DNA from: Halorhabdus rudnickae
GTDB lineage: Archaea > Halobacteriota > Halobacteria > Halobacteriales > Haloarculaceae
Assembly (NCBI RefSeq): GCF_900880625.1
Contig: NZ_CAAHFB010000002.1
Coordinates: forward strand, 62,001-126,000
Length of the DNA: 64,000 nucleotides
Direction: 5' to 3'
Under the pieces are notes generated by a model that was given only the letters and a program-made list of their open reading frames with translations, was not told where the DNA came from and ran no database searches. Within the stretch, counting starts at the first letter, position 1. Each line of letters begins with the position of its first letter. The position numbers were made by a program, and so were the translations under genes. Below, one piece after another: positions 51,665-59,824 of the stretch.

Positions 51665-52585
51665 TCAGATCGCTTGGAGTTCGTCCCGCCGGCTTCGGAG
51701 CGTCACGACTGACACCTCCGCTGTCGATGCAACGGTGGATTGGGTGATCAACGCACCCTGCTCTTGGGCGGCCAGATAGACGCAAGCGGCCGCGACACCC
51801 GATGGCTGACAGCCGTTCGTGAGGGCTGTCCCCTCGGCGCGTTCTGCGAGTTCGTTCGCGCGTCGGCGAATGTCGTGGTCCAACCCCAGCTCCGAGATCA
51901 GCCGCGGAATGAACGACGTCGGGCGCATTGGTGGTGTCGGCAGCCCCAACTCGCGATTCAGTGTTCGGTAGGCGTTGGTGACACGCGTGGACTCGACTCT
52001 TGCCGCGTCGACGACGTCCTCGAGGAGGAGCGGGTGTTGGGTACATCGACAAGTACCATAGATACTCGCTGCGCCGATGGCTTCGATGGATCTGCCTCGA
52101 AGCAGATCCTCGTTCTGAGCGCTCCGGAAGAGCTGGCACGCCTGGTCACGAATCGACTCGGAGAGTTCGAGCGCACTCGCCAGCCGGCGCACCTCGCCCA
52201 ACCCGTGTGCGAGATTCCGTTCCGCTTTGGACCGCCAGCGACCACGGGTCTGCTCACGTCGCATCCGGGACAGTCGCCGGCGTTTCTGCCCTGAGAGTTC
52301 GTTTCCGTGTGTATCGGTTCCGTGGCCGATCTTCGTCGAGAGGCCTCGATCGTGACGGGCTGCAGTCAGTGGTGCGCCTGTTCGCTCGCGTTCGTCCCCA
52401 TCGTACGCTCGCCACTCCGGCCCGTGATCGATACGTTGTTCCTCGATAACGAGTCCACAGTCCTCGCAGACTGTTTCCTTGACGTTCGTAGTGACGTGTC
52501 CGTCGCACTCTGGACACTGGTTCGCGCTCGACTCCGTTTGGACGTCTTCGTCGAATCCAGTCTCGTAGATGTCTCTCGTTGCCAT
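51665..52585 (-). CDS. tfb: Transcription initiation factor TFB
   Basis: 306 residues from the ATG at 52,585 (a start three codons earlier is also in frame). An N-terminal zinc ribbon (CPECDG...CEDCG), a B-finger region (GPEWRAYDGDERERTGAP) and two cyclin-like repeats (QACQLFRSAQNEDLLRGRSIEA and RRANELAERAE) give the full TFB/TFIIB layout. Family knowledge: haloarchaea use several TFBs with distinct promoter preference. It has its own upstream hairpin of the repeat family, and most hairpin-bearing genes lie further along the same strand, so it is a candidate for their specific initiator factor. Confidence 0.9.
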   Translation of the reverse strand: MATRDIYETGFDEDVQTESSANQCPECDGHVTTNVKETVCEDCGLVIEEQRIDHGPEWRAYDGDERERTGAPLTAARHDRGLSTKIGHGTDTHGNELSGQKRRRLSRMRREQTRGRWRSKAERNLAHGLGEVRRLASALELSESIRDQACQLFRSAQNEDLLRGRSIEAIGAASIYGTCRCTQHPLLLEDVVDAARVESTRVTNAYRTLNRELGLPTPPMRPTSFIPRLISELGLDHDIRRRANELAERAEGTALTNGCQPSGVAAACVYLAAQEQGALITQSTVASTAEVSVVTLRSRRDELQAI

Positions 52586-52621
52586 TGTTCTCACCGTCTT
52601 CCGGAACTCGCCAGTACAGCG

Positions 52622-52650
52622 AGCCCCTCACCCATTGAGGGGACAACAGA
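52622..52650 (-). promoter_or_regulatory. CACCCATT-loop hairpin upstream of tfb
   Basis: CCCCTCA (52,624-52,630) - CCCAT - TGAGGGG (52,636-52,642), a perfect 7-bp stem, then ACAACAG. It lies about 38 bp before the tfb ATG. Confidence 0.8.
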
Positions 52651-52652
52651 CT

Positions 52653-52833
52653 CTTGACTCTACACGTCGGGGGTCGAAAGTCGAAGCCGAACTATTAGGT
52701 CCACAGCAACTGACGCACCGGAGATAAGACTTTGACCTCGGTGTATGTGGGTCTAACCGGCGTATTTCACTGAACTATACCGATGAGGCTGCCCAGTAAT
52801 TAGAATTATAATACAGAATGGGAATAATGTTGT
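52653..52833 (+). promoter_or_regulatory. Intergenic region with the promoter of the Qat-CBASS operon
   Basis: Divergent spacer between tfb and the CBASS-like operon. AATTAGAATTATAATAC at about 52,799-52,814 gives a TATA box centred some 27 nt before the ATG at 52,834, so the operon mRNA is probably leaderless. No other sites recognised. Confidence 0.5.
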
Positions 52834-53295
52834 ATGGGAACGGCAACCCGGAACCGATCCGGGGCATCCAACGCTGGTTATGAAGACGCGAAACGCGAGT
52901 TAGCTGATGCTGCGGGTGATAAAGATGCTGCCAGAGCAAGTGAAATCTATTTCAAGGTGATTCTGGCTGCTCAACCGAACGGCGCAGCTAAAGTTCCAGC
53001 ATATCTAGCGGTCCGATACGGCTCTGAATTCGTAATAAAAAGCCATCAAAACGGTGTTGAGTCTGCCACTAGGGATGTCGGTGCCTCAGTTGCAAAAGAG
53101 GTCGTTGCAGCAGGCGCCTCTGAAGCCGTTGTTGAGCAAGCCTCAAAAGAGGCTGCCAGTCGAGGCCTTGCTGATGGATCTCAGGGCACAGACCGAGCCT
53201 TCTCAGGGTCCGCAGAACGAGCAATGGAAAGTGCGATGGGTGACATTATGACCGAAGGAGCTGATGCTCTTGAACGACACCGAGATTCAGAATAA
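52834..53295 (+). CDS. QatB-like small protein with Met-Gly-Thr N-terminus
   Basis: 153 residues, Ala/Gly/Ser-rich, with a helical body (YEDAKRELADAAGDKDAARA; VGASVAKEVVAAGASEAVVE). It starts MGTATRNRSG. QatB proteins of Qat defence systems, as I recall, also start MGT followed by small residues, and QueC-like enzymes of defence systems have been reported to modify an N-terminal Gly of a partner. First gene of an operon containing such a QueC-like enzyme. The leaderless ATG at 52,834 leaves the N-terminus as read. Homology to QatB is not proven; only the N-terminus and context support it. Confidence 0.6.
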   Translation: MGTATRNRSGASNAGYEDAKRELADAAGDKDAARASEIYFKVILAAQPNGAAKVPAYLAVRYGSEFVIKSHQNGVESATRDVGASVAKEVVAAGASEAVVEQASKEAASRGLADGSQGTDRAFSGSAERAMESAMGDIMTEGADALERHRDSE

Positions 53296-53674
53296 TATTG
53301 ACGAGTTCGTAGAGGCCCATGGCGTTGAAGGATTTTTCCGAGTATATTTTCGGGAGTATCTGTTTCAACTGCTTAACGAGGAAATTGAGGCAGCTACAAA
53401 TGATCCCGAGTCAGACTCCGCCCTTCAACTCCATTTCAGCCAGAACGTTGAGACTGACCAAGAGTTGGAGGAATTTGAGGAACAACTGCGAGATCAGTGT
53501 GCCAACCGGGCGGATGAGTTGGTCGAAGAAATACAGGATCAACCCGAATTGGCACCGATTTTCGAAGATGCCGATGTGGAGTTACTAGAGCATGAGGACG
53601 TAGAGGAAATGATTCGGCATACTATGCATGAGATGATTGAGGCGTGGGAGGACGAGGACTTTGAAGGGAACTAA
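53264..53674 (+). CDS. Acidic helical protein of unknown function, 136 aa
   Basis: 136 residues with a strong excess of Glu and Asp. It has an aromatic N-terminal helix (GFFRVYFREYLFQLLNEEIE) and acidic helices after it. No family recognised. Its start overlaps the end of the preceding gene by about 30 bp (a TTG two codons later would shorten the overlap), and its stop overlaps the next gene, so it is embedded in the operon. It could be an adaptor between the QatB-like protein and the QueC-like enzyme, or a second substrate. Confidence 0.6.
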   Translation: MLLNDTEIQNNIDEFVEAHGVEGFFRVYFREYLFQLLNEEIEAATNDPESDSALQLHFSQNVETDQELEEFEEQLRDQCANRADELVEEIQDQPELAPIFEDADVELLEHEDVEEMIRHTMHEMIEAWEDEDFEGN

Positions 53675-55106
53675 GCGATTTCTGATTAAGTCCGGGACCG
53701 GATCGACCCTTAGCGAAGCAGACTCGGACTACACCATAGTCGTCGACGATTATCGGACCGAGACCGAAACGGAAGGTGGTCGTCTAATAAAGTACAAGAA
53801 GAAGGTTCTCAATGATCTGTTCGGCCACAGTCCTCCTCCAACAGTCACGGCGTTGGTTGAGCTTGCACTCGGTACGTATGCTGCGGACCGTTTAGTGAAG
53901 CGAGGGCCAACTGGTGCGAAAGATGATGGGGAGGAAATGCTGAAATCACGGCAGATACAGATTTTGTACCCTGTTGTCGACGTGGAGAAATGGCAACCGT
54001 TGGAGTCTGAACTGAATCACGCTGTTAGCTTCATCTCGCGTGATAACTTTCAATATCGGTTCATCGATGCGATAGACGCGGATCAGTCCATTGATGAGAG
54101 CGATGGTAGAAATCGTGATCAGTTGCCTGAGCCTGATTCTGTCGCACTTTTTTCTGGCGGATTAGATAGTTTGGGTGGCCGATTTCACCTCGCTGATGAG
54201 GGCCACAATCCTCATTTTGTCAGTGTGGATCATGGTCGAAACGTCGGCCATCTAGTGCGGAATTTTGACCATCTCTTCGATGGTAATCTTACTTCAGTTG
54301 GTGTCGACGAGGAGTTCTCTGCATACGAAGATACGCAGTTCACTCGGTCATTCATGTACTTCGCCTTCGCCGCCGCTGTCGCGGTAGCTCTCGATGTTGA
54401 TGATATTTATGTCCCCGAGAATGGTGTCCTCTCACGATTCTCCTCGCTGGAATCCGGCTGGACGACGACTCGCACGGTCCATCCACTGTTCGTTAAGAGC
54501 TTGAATCGAATTTTTGAGGAACTATTTCCGGACCGGAAGGTGGAAATCACCAATCCGTTCCTTGGTTACACGAAGAAGGAGGTCGTCGACTGTATCCCAA
54601 ACAAAGAGGATATCTTCTTTACTCGAACTTGTCCCCATCCACGTGAATTGTCGCAGGGAAAGAACGCTGACGGACACCCATACAACTGTGGTGAGTGTAT
54701 TCCTTGCCTTATCCGTATCATTGGTCTGGTAAACAGCGAGCACAATATACAACCAGACGAGTTGATGTTAGACAAGAATCATCTCTTGAACTTTGACTTC
54801 TCGACCGTGGGTGTGGAGAATATTGCTCAATCCGAACAGGGTCGACAGTCCAGTTTGTCAGTGTTTTTGTTGGGTTTGAATGCGCATCTCTCGTTCGCGT
54901 ATCGTATCCAGACTTCGACTCAAAAGGAACTGGTATCATCTCATCCTGAGCTTCTCGATCCAGATATACTAGGGCTCTATGAGCGGTTTAGCAGGGAGAT
55001 ATTCCGGACTGTGAAGTTCTTTGCAACTGAAAACCCAACGCTGGAAGACTACGTCACAGAGTTTCTTTCCTTGGAGAACAAAGAGCTCGCCAGCCTGAAG
55101 CAGTAG
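53637..55106 (+). CDS. QueC-like enzyme (QatC/Cap9-related)
   Basis: 489 residues from a TTG at 53,637, or about 481 from a TTG at 53,661; both overlap the preceding gene. Seen: the PP-loop ATP pyrophosphatase motif LFSGGLDSLGG near residues 172-182, and C-terminal Cys residues CPHP...YNCGECIPC near 331-360 that match the zinc site of QueC. It is about twice the length of metabolic QueC (around 220 residues), as in defence-type QatC and Cap9, with an N-terminal extension of 170 residues. Family knowledge: QueC makes preQ0 from CDG; related defence proteins instead modify protein partners. No TatD (QatD) or KAP ATPase (QatA) is nearby. Confidence 0.8.
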   Translation: MRRGRTRTLKGTKRFLIKSGTGSTLSEADSDYTIVVDDYRTETETEGGRLIKYKKKVLNDLFGHSPPPTVTALVELALGTYAADRLVKRGPTGAKDDGEEMLKSRQIQILYPVVDVEKWQPLESELNHAVSFISRDNFQYRFIDAIDADQSIDESDGRNRDQLPEPDSVALFSGGLDSLGGRFHLADEGHNPHFVSVDHGRNVGHLVRNFDHLFDGNLTSVGVDEEFSAYEDTQFTRSFMYFAFAAAVAVALDVDDIYVPENGVLSRFSSLESGWTTTRTVHPLFVKSLNRIFEELFPDRKVEITNPFLGYTKKEVVDCIPNKEDIFFTRTCPHPRELSQGKNADGHPYNCGECIPCLIRIIGLVNSEHNIQPDELMLDKNHLLNFDFSTVGVENIAQSEQGRQSSLSVFLLGLNAHLSFAYRIQTSTQKELVSSHPELLDPDILGLYERFSREIFRTVKFFATENPTLEDYVTEFLSLENKELASLKQ

Positions 55107-55166
55107 TTCACTATTGTTGGCGGATATTCGGGAGTATGATAACATCTAGGCACATCTGGCTACACA

Positions 55167-56063
55167 ATGATATCTCGTGCAAAACTTAACCGCTGGACAC
55201 ACTCGGAAACTGCAAATCAAGAAGAAGCCCGAGATACTAATCGCGAACTCCGGGATGATCTAGAAGAAGGCGGGCTCCAGGGTGTCAGTGAAGGGTTAGA
55301 ATTCGCCACCCTCCTCCAAGGTTCGTACCGGAACACGACTATGGTGTACAATTCTGGTGACGTAGATATCCTTGTTATTCGGACGGACACTTTCCATGGG
55401 GATTTCTCACACGTCCCTGATCACGCTGTCAGCCATGCCCCCGATCGAAATCCACAGCAGATGTTCGAGGAGCATGCCGAAGGCGTGTATCGAACCCTAC
55501 AAGCCCAATACGGGACACGCAATGTCGAACGTGGTGAGAAGGCAATAGAAGTGGATAGTGATGAGTTGCCCCTTGGGGCCGATGTCGTTCCTTGTCTCCA
55601 GTATCGACGATTTTGGTCACGCCAGCCAGGAAACCACATGAAAGGAATTGTATTCTGGTCTCCAGACGGGACGAAGATCATCAATTTCCCACGCCGTCAT
55701 CGAATTATGGGCACTAGGTACAACGAATATACAAATGGAAATTACAAACCAACGATTCGTATTTTCAAGAACTTCAGAAATACACTCGCAGAGAACGGCG
55801 CTATTGAGAAGGAAAACGCTGCGTCCTACTTCATCGAGTGTCTCCTCTCAAACGTTGAGACTGCTACAATAGCAACGGATGATATTCGCGATCGAGTTGA
55901 AGGAATTCTCGATGAACTCGAAGCCGACGCTGAAGAAGGATTCCCTGACTATACCGTACAGCATGGGATGCAACCGTTGTTTGGTGACGAGACGACCCAG
56001 TGGGATGTCGAACACGCCAGAGCGTTCATCACAGAGGCCAGACGCTTCTATGAAGAGGATTAG
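55167..56063 (+). CDS. CD-NTase (CBASS nucleotide cyclase), first copy
   Basis: 298 residues. Seen: the nucleotidyltransferase signature LLQGSYRNTT near residues 49-58, metal-binding DVDI near 67-70 and a third acidic position in the GADVVPC segment near 137. A helical C-terminal half ends with PLFGDETTQWD, also present in the second copy. Family knowledge: CD-NTases make cyclic oligonucleotides after phage sensing and activate a linked effector. The gene starts 60 bp after the QueC-like gene and is followed 5 bp later by a Cap15-like effector, so it is part of the same operon. Confidence 0.85.
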   Translation: MISRAKLNRWTHSETANQEEARDTNRELRDDLEEGGLQGVSEGLEFATLLQGSYRNTTMVYNSGDVDILVIRTDTFHGDFSHVPDHAVSHAPDRNPQQMFEEHAEGVYRTLQAQYGTRNVERGEKAIEVDSDELPLGADVVPCLQYRRFWSRQPGNHMKGIVFWSPDGTKIINFPRRHRIMGTRYNEYTNGNYKPTIRIFKNFRNTLAENGAIEKENAASYFIECLLSNVETATIATDDIRDRVEGILDELEADAEEGFPDYTVQHGMQPLFGDETTQWDVEHARAFITEARRFYEED

Positions 56064-56068
56064 TAGCG

Positions 56069-56716
56069 ATGCATACCTACTCAACGGACAACGACAATAG
56101 GCCGACTGTATACGGTATTCTTGGATTCGCAGCCTATGCAGCCGCCCTTGCCGTGGGATGGCTTTCAACAACGCTTAGTGCAGTAATACCCGCAGTCGCG
56201 GGCATTACGATCTCATGGGGTGTGGGATTCACTCTTCTTACAGCGACATTCAGTCGGTTCATCTGGAAGACCGGAATCGCCCGCGCAACAGGAGCGTCAA
56301 AAGTTCCTGATTTCAACGGCGAGTGGACGGGATACGTAAAAACCTCGTATGAAGGAGTGATTCCGGATGATGCGCTTCACGCGTCGAACGACCCGAATGC
56401 GGAAATGCAGCGGGTCGCTGCGACACTGCAAATTACCCAGACATGGCGAAAAATTAGCATCCACCTGGAGACCGATAATTCCGAGTCAGACAGTACTGGC
56501 GCAACCGTACTGACTGAAGATGGGCGTTGGCCGAGCCTCAACTACCAGTATGAGAACGATCCAGACCCAGATTCAGCCTCTTCGATGACAAGACACTACG
56601 GAACCGCTGACTTAGCTTTAAAAACAGACTCCGACGAAACAGTACTAGAGGGGTTCTATTACACAGGCCCTGGCCGTGAGAACTATGGAGAAATGTACTT
56701 CGTGAAATCAGGGTGA
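56069..56716 (+). CDS. Cap15-like CBASS effector (2 TM helices plus beta-barrel), first copy
   Basis: 215 residues. Two hydrophobic segments near residues 10-33 and 38-66 are followed by a beta-rich domain starting VPDFNGEWTGYV, with repeated strands and an ending of EMYFVKSG. This is the layout of Cap15: two TM helices and a cyclic-nucleotide-binding beta-barrel. Family knowledge: ligand binding makes Cap15 oligomerise and disrupt the inner membrane. It follows the CD-NTase by 5 bp. Its stop lies 4 bp from the stop of the opposite-strand homologue. Confidence 0.82.
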   Translation: MHTYSTDNDNRPTVYGILGFAAYAAALAVGWLSTTLSAVIPAVAGITISWGVGFTLLTATFSRFIWKTGIARATGASKVPDFNGEWTGYVKTSYEGVIPDDALHASNDPNAEMQRVAATLQITQTWRKISIHLETDNSESDSTGATVLTEDGRWPSLNYQYENDPDPDSASSMTRHYGTADLALKTDSDETVLEGFYYTGPGRENYGEMYFVKSG

Positions 56717-56720
56717 CTGC

Positions 56721-57338
56721 TCAGTTCACTCTATACAGTTCCAGTATTCCATGGGTTCCTCGCTGATCCGGTCGGTTGTAGTACTTGCCTTCAAGTTTGT
56801 CTTGGCCCTCATCGTATTCTAAGATAGCAGTCCCATAATGCGGATCAAGCTCCTCGTTGGTGGTACTCCCATCATTCCAGTAGTTATACGAGAGTGTCGG
56901 CCAAGCCTTTTCTTTAACTAGAATCGTCGCTGCTCGGCTGTGTGAGGGCGACTCTGGTCCATTCAAGGATACACGTATCTTATCCCACGTCTGATTAATC
57001 TCAATACTGGTTTCTTGTTTTGTTAGCCCCTCAACCTGACGTCCCTCGTCAACAATTTGTTCGTCGGGAATGAGATCCGCGTCGGCGGACGTGTACAGAT
57101 ATCCTTCCCATGATCCATTCAAGTTTGGAACAGCGACCAGTCCCTTATCGTGTAACCACTCCCATTTCCAGAGGTACCTTGTGAATCCGATGTATAGTAA
57201 TGACGAGACAATACCCAATGAGAACCCGACTATAGGACCAAAAACACTGATTCCGCCCAGATAGATTACAGCAGTAAGGATACCGATTAGGATGTACCGC
57301 TGATGGCGATTCGCTTGGTCAGTGGAAAAGTTGTGCAT
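56721..57338 (-). CDS. Cap15-like CBASS effector, second copy
   Basis: 205 residues with the same layout as the first copy: MHNFSTDQANR start (first copy MHTYSTDNDNR), two hydrophobic segments near residues 14-52, then a beta-rich domain from VPNLNGSWEGYL and an ending of ILELYRVN. The DPHYGTA and LEGKYYNRP blocks match RHYGTAD and LEGFYYTGP of the first copy. Its ATG overlaps the end of the second CD-NTase gene (57,319-57,338), so the two are coupled. Same membrane-effector role expected. Confidence 0.82.
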   Translation of the reverse strand: MHNFSTDQANRHQRYILIGILTAVIYLGGISVFGPIVGFSLGIVSSLLYIGFTRYLWKWEWLHDKGLVAVPNLNGSWEGYLYTSADADLIPDEQIVDEGRQVEGLTKQETSIEINQTWDKIRVSLNGPESPSHSRAATILVKEKAWPTLSYNYWNDGSTTNEELDPHYGTAILEYDEGQDKLEGKYYNRPDQRGTHGILELYRVN

Positions 57339-58260
57339 TTTTCTTCTTGTCGTACCAGTCTTCCCACATTTCTCGGAGGCGGTTTATGAGTTCATCTGCC
57401 TCATCAGTGTTCCATTGAGTGTTGCTATCTCCAAATAAAGGCTCCATCTCGGAAACCTGATCGAAGCTTGAGAAGTCCGCGTTTTCTAAGTGGGTGAGTA
57501 TTTCGTCGAACCGGTCTGATCGACTGGTTCGCTTTAAGATGTTCTCAGGAACGTTGTATATGAGACACTCGATTCCGTACGAGTGAGCATCAATCGTCCA
57601 AAGCGTATCGAAGTGGTTGTTGTAATAATACCGTGCGTTCTTGAATATACGGACCGTCTCTTTGTAGTTTGAGTGCATATCCTCTCCGTTCTCCCGATGG
57701 ATCTTGGGAAAGTTGATTATACGATTGTCGCCGTTCTGCGGCATAAAGTGCATTCCCTTGTCGATTTCTGCGTCGTCGTCGCCGCCTTCGGGATATGTCC
57801 GGTAGACACGGTACTCACCGCACGCGACCACATCAACGTCGACGTCAAGTAGTGATGTTTCGTCCTTGTCGATCTTGATTGCCTTATTACCGGGAGTAAC
57901 AGCCGAACGACCAAACTTGATCCTGAGTGCCTTCAGCACATCATCGTAGAAATCACGATGATCATAATCGGCATCATCATGATCCTCATCGTATCGTTCC
58001 TCCTCCTCTTCACTGAGTTCCTCAAGATCGGAGCGCCATGCAGACGTGATTTTCGCGACGACGTCTACGTCGCTCGACCCTCGTGTGTGTGTTGTGTTTG
58101 CATATGAACCCTGTAAATAGACCTCGTAGTCTTCGTCCGCTTGTTCCAGAGGGGAGCGTTCGCTCATTAGAGCACGGCGAGTTTTATCCCGTGCATCAGC
58201 CGACCCCTTATCAGCCCCGGTACCATGCCAGTCATTAAATTTGCTTTCAGGAATCGGCAT
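57319..58260 (-). CDS. CD-NTase (CBASS nucleotide cyclase), second copy
   Basis: 313 residues. Seen: LQGSYANTT near residues 48-56, SDVDVV near 62-67, and an acidic strand LLDVDVDVVACGEYR near 137-151 for the third metal ligand. An acidic, Asp/Glu-rich insert at about 78-100 is absent from the first copy. The PLFGDSNTQWN block near 285 matches the first copy. It is first in a two-gene operon with the second Cap15-like effector and lacks the QueC-like part. The two CD-NTases have diverged enough that they may sense different triggers or make different products. Confidence 0.85.
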   Translation of the reverse strand: MPIPESKFNDWHGTGADKGSADARDKTRRALMSERSPLEQADEDYEVYLQGSYANTTHTRGSSDVDVVAKITSAWRSDLEELSEEEEERYDEDHDDADYDHRDFYDDVLKALRIKFGRSAVTPGNKAIKIDKDETSLLDVDVDVVACGEYRVYRTYPEGGDDDAEIDKGMHFMPQNGDNRIINFPKIHRENGEDMHSNYKETVRIFKNARYYYNNHFDTLWTIDAHSYGIECLIYNVPENILKRTSRSDRFDEILTHLENADFSSFDQVSEMEPLFGDSNTQWNTDEADELINRLREMWEDWYDKKKNAQLFH

Positions 58261-58954
58261 TTTAGCGAGTCCTCATTAAGTTCAGTAGGTGTGGTGTAGT
58301 CACGACTCGACTGAGGATGGCACCATCCACGAGGTGTATAATGTCGTCCGGAATCATCTGTACTCTATCTCCAGATGTGTTCTGATGGGAGACATGGATA
58401 GGTACGGTTGCTTGATAGTTAAACACTCGCGAAACAGAGTGAAAGTGATAACACGATTATTGGGTCCTATAGGGCTGATTTTCCTACAGATAAGGCTTTC
58501 AAGCACGGGGCGTGGGCAGCAAGTCTTTCTAAGTATTCAGAGCAATCGCTGTGCCTCAGCGACCAGGAAATCAGTCGTTCGATGGGTTTCGTGGAGGCGA
58601 ATGAGATACCGTTTACAGGCAGGTTTTCGTATTTTCGGTCATAGTGGGGTAGGAAGGTGGTGTCCTTGCCACCCACCGCTGAAGACGGTTATCGGAGATA
58701 TAGCTGCCGGCTGACAAACCGCTCCCGCAGCTGGTAGTAGCACTAATTGAGAGGTGTATTCGCTTGCAGTCCAGAACACACTCGGAATCGATCAATATGT
58801 CAAGCCGCGCACTGGGGTGGACGTACAGATTATGGCCCCTGCCGAGGTTGTGGCTGCGCGCGCAGCGACCGCAGGGAGCGAGCACGGAGCGGTGGGCGGG
58901 GCGGCGGGGCCTGGGTCGGTCCGGCACACACGAAAAAAGAGGGCACTCAGCCCC
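58261..58954. other. Intergenic region without a supported gene
   Basis: About 690 bp between the second CD-NTase start and the end of the RPA-like gene. Several short frames exist, but none shows coding character across its length. The right part (58,840-58,920) is extremely GC-rich. An A-run near 58,933 is listed as a terminator for the minus-strand RPA-like gene. Confidence 0.4.
58925..58946 (-). terminator. T-tract terminator of the RPA-like gene
   Basis: In minus-strand reading CTCTTTTTTCG lies about 17-22 nt after the stop codon. Archaeal intrinsic termination needs only such a T-tract. A short GAGTGCCCTC element precedes it. Confidence 0.45.
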
Positions 58955-59815
58955 CTACTCTTCCCACCAGCGACGGTCGCGCTCTGGGAAGACGATCATA
59001 CTGTCGTAGGTCACGGCGAGTGAGCACCGTCCCTCGTACCAGTTCTTCTTGACCGCCCGCATCCGGACGGTGTCACCTTCTTGGACGAAGGCCGGCTCGC
59101 TGGCCTTCCACGAGGTGAACTTGATTTTCCCGGTATCGTCCGCGACCAAGCCCACCTGAGCGATCTTGGGGCTGGAAGCATCCCAGAGCTGGACGACTTC
59201 TCCTTCGATGCTCACCTCGTCGGTCTGCACGTCCGGGACGTCCTCGATCGGGCAGATCGCCCCGGGGGCCGCCTTGAGCGCGTCCATCGTGTCGAACACT
59301 GCTTCGGTGATGTCCTGTCCCTTGGCGACCCGCTTTGCGAGCGCCCGCGAGACGGCCGCCCGACTGTGACCGGTGCGAAGCCGCTGTGCCATCCGGTCTG
59401 CTTCCTGGTTCACCTTCGCCAGCTCCATCCGGGAGAGGCGCTCGCGCGGATCCGTCCGCTCCGGAGTGCGCTCCTCCCGCTTGCGCTGCCGCTGTTCGGT
59501 GACGACCTCACGAGTTCGCTTCGCCCGCCCGTCTTGGGTGCCGAGTTCCGCCTGGGCGCTGATGTGCTCCAGTTCGGCCTCTCGGGCTCGAATCTTCTCT
59601 TCCTGCTTGAGGGGCAGGTGCGAGAAGTCCTGGACGATGCCATCTGGGTGGTTCGAATCCACCTTGGCCTGCTTTTCCTGCTGGACCGTCGCCCGGAACT
59701 CCGGGGTGTCGTCGACGACCTCGAAGCCCTCCTCGTCGACGCCGGCGTCTTCGGTTCGTTCGAATGCCTGTTCATCCACCGTAACGACCTTGCGACTCGA
59801 GTTGTTACTAGACAT
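58955..59815 (-). CDS. OB-fold single-stranded DNA-binding protein (RPA-like)
   Basis: 286 residues from the ATG at 59,815; earlier in-frame codons fall in hairpin-rich leader DNA. The N-terminal 150 residues are charged and helical. The C-terminal 110 residues look like an OB fold (TDEVSIEGEVVQLWDASSP then QVGLVADDTGKIKFTSWK, WYEGRCSLAV) as in haloarchaeal RPA proteins. Family knowledge: RPA coats ssDNA in replication and repair. Plasmid copies like this are usual. The leader (59,816-59,967) can fold into three hairpins in a row, which suggests control at RNA level. Confidence 0.75.
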   Translation of the reverse strand: MSSNNSSRKVVTVDEQAFERTEDAGVDEEGFEVVDDTPEFRATVQQEKQAKVDSNHPDGIVQDFSHLPLKQEEKIRAREAELEHISAQAELGTQDGRAKRTREVVTEQRQRKREERTPERTDPRERLSRMELAKVNQEADRMAQRLRTGHSRAAVSRALAKRVAKGQDITEAVFDTMDALKAAPGAICPIEDVPDVQTDEVSIEGEVVQLWDASSPKIAQVGLVADDTGKIKFTSWKASEPAFVQEGDTVRMRAVKKNWYEGRCSLAVTYDSMIVFPERDRRWWEE

Positions 59816-59824
59816 TGGAGTCTC

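Noticed and set aside
31131-52585. Integrated provirus
   Set aside because: No terminase, capsid, portal or integrase gene is present; ArdC, Orc1/Cdc6, TFB and small plasmid-type genes point to a plasmid.
37283-52650. Rho-independent-type terminators of minus-strand genes
   Set aside because: In minus-strand sense the T-rich tract precedes the hairpin instead of following it, and copies are tied to start codons of the next gene.
52834-56716. Canonical QatABCD system
   Set aside because: There is no KAP-type ATPase (QatA) or TatD nuclease (QatD) in or next to the operon.
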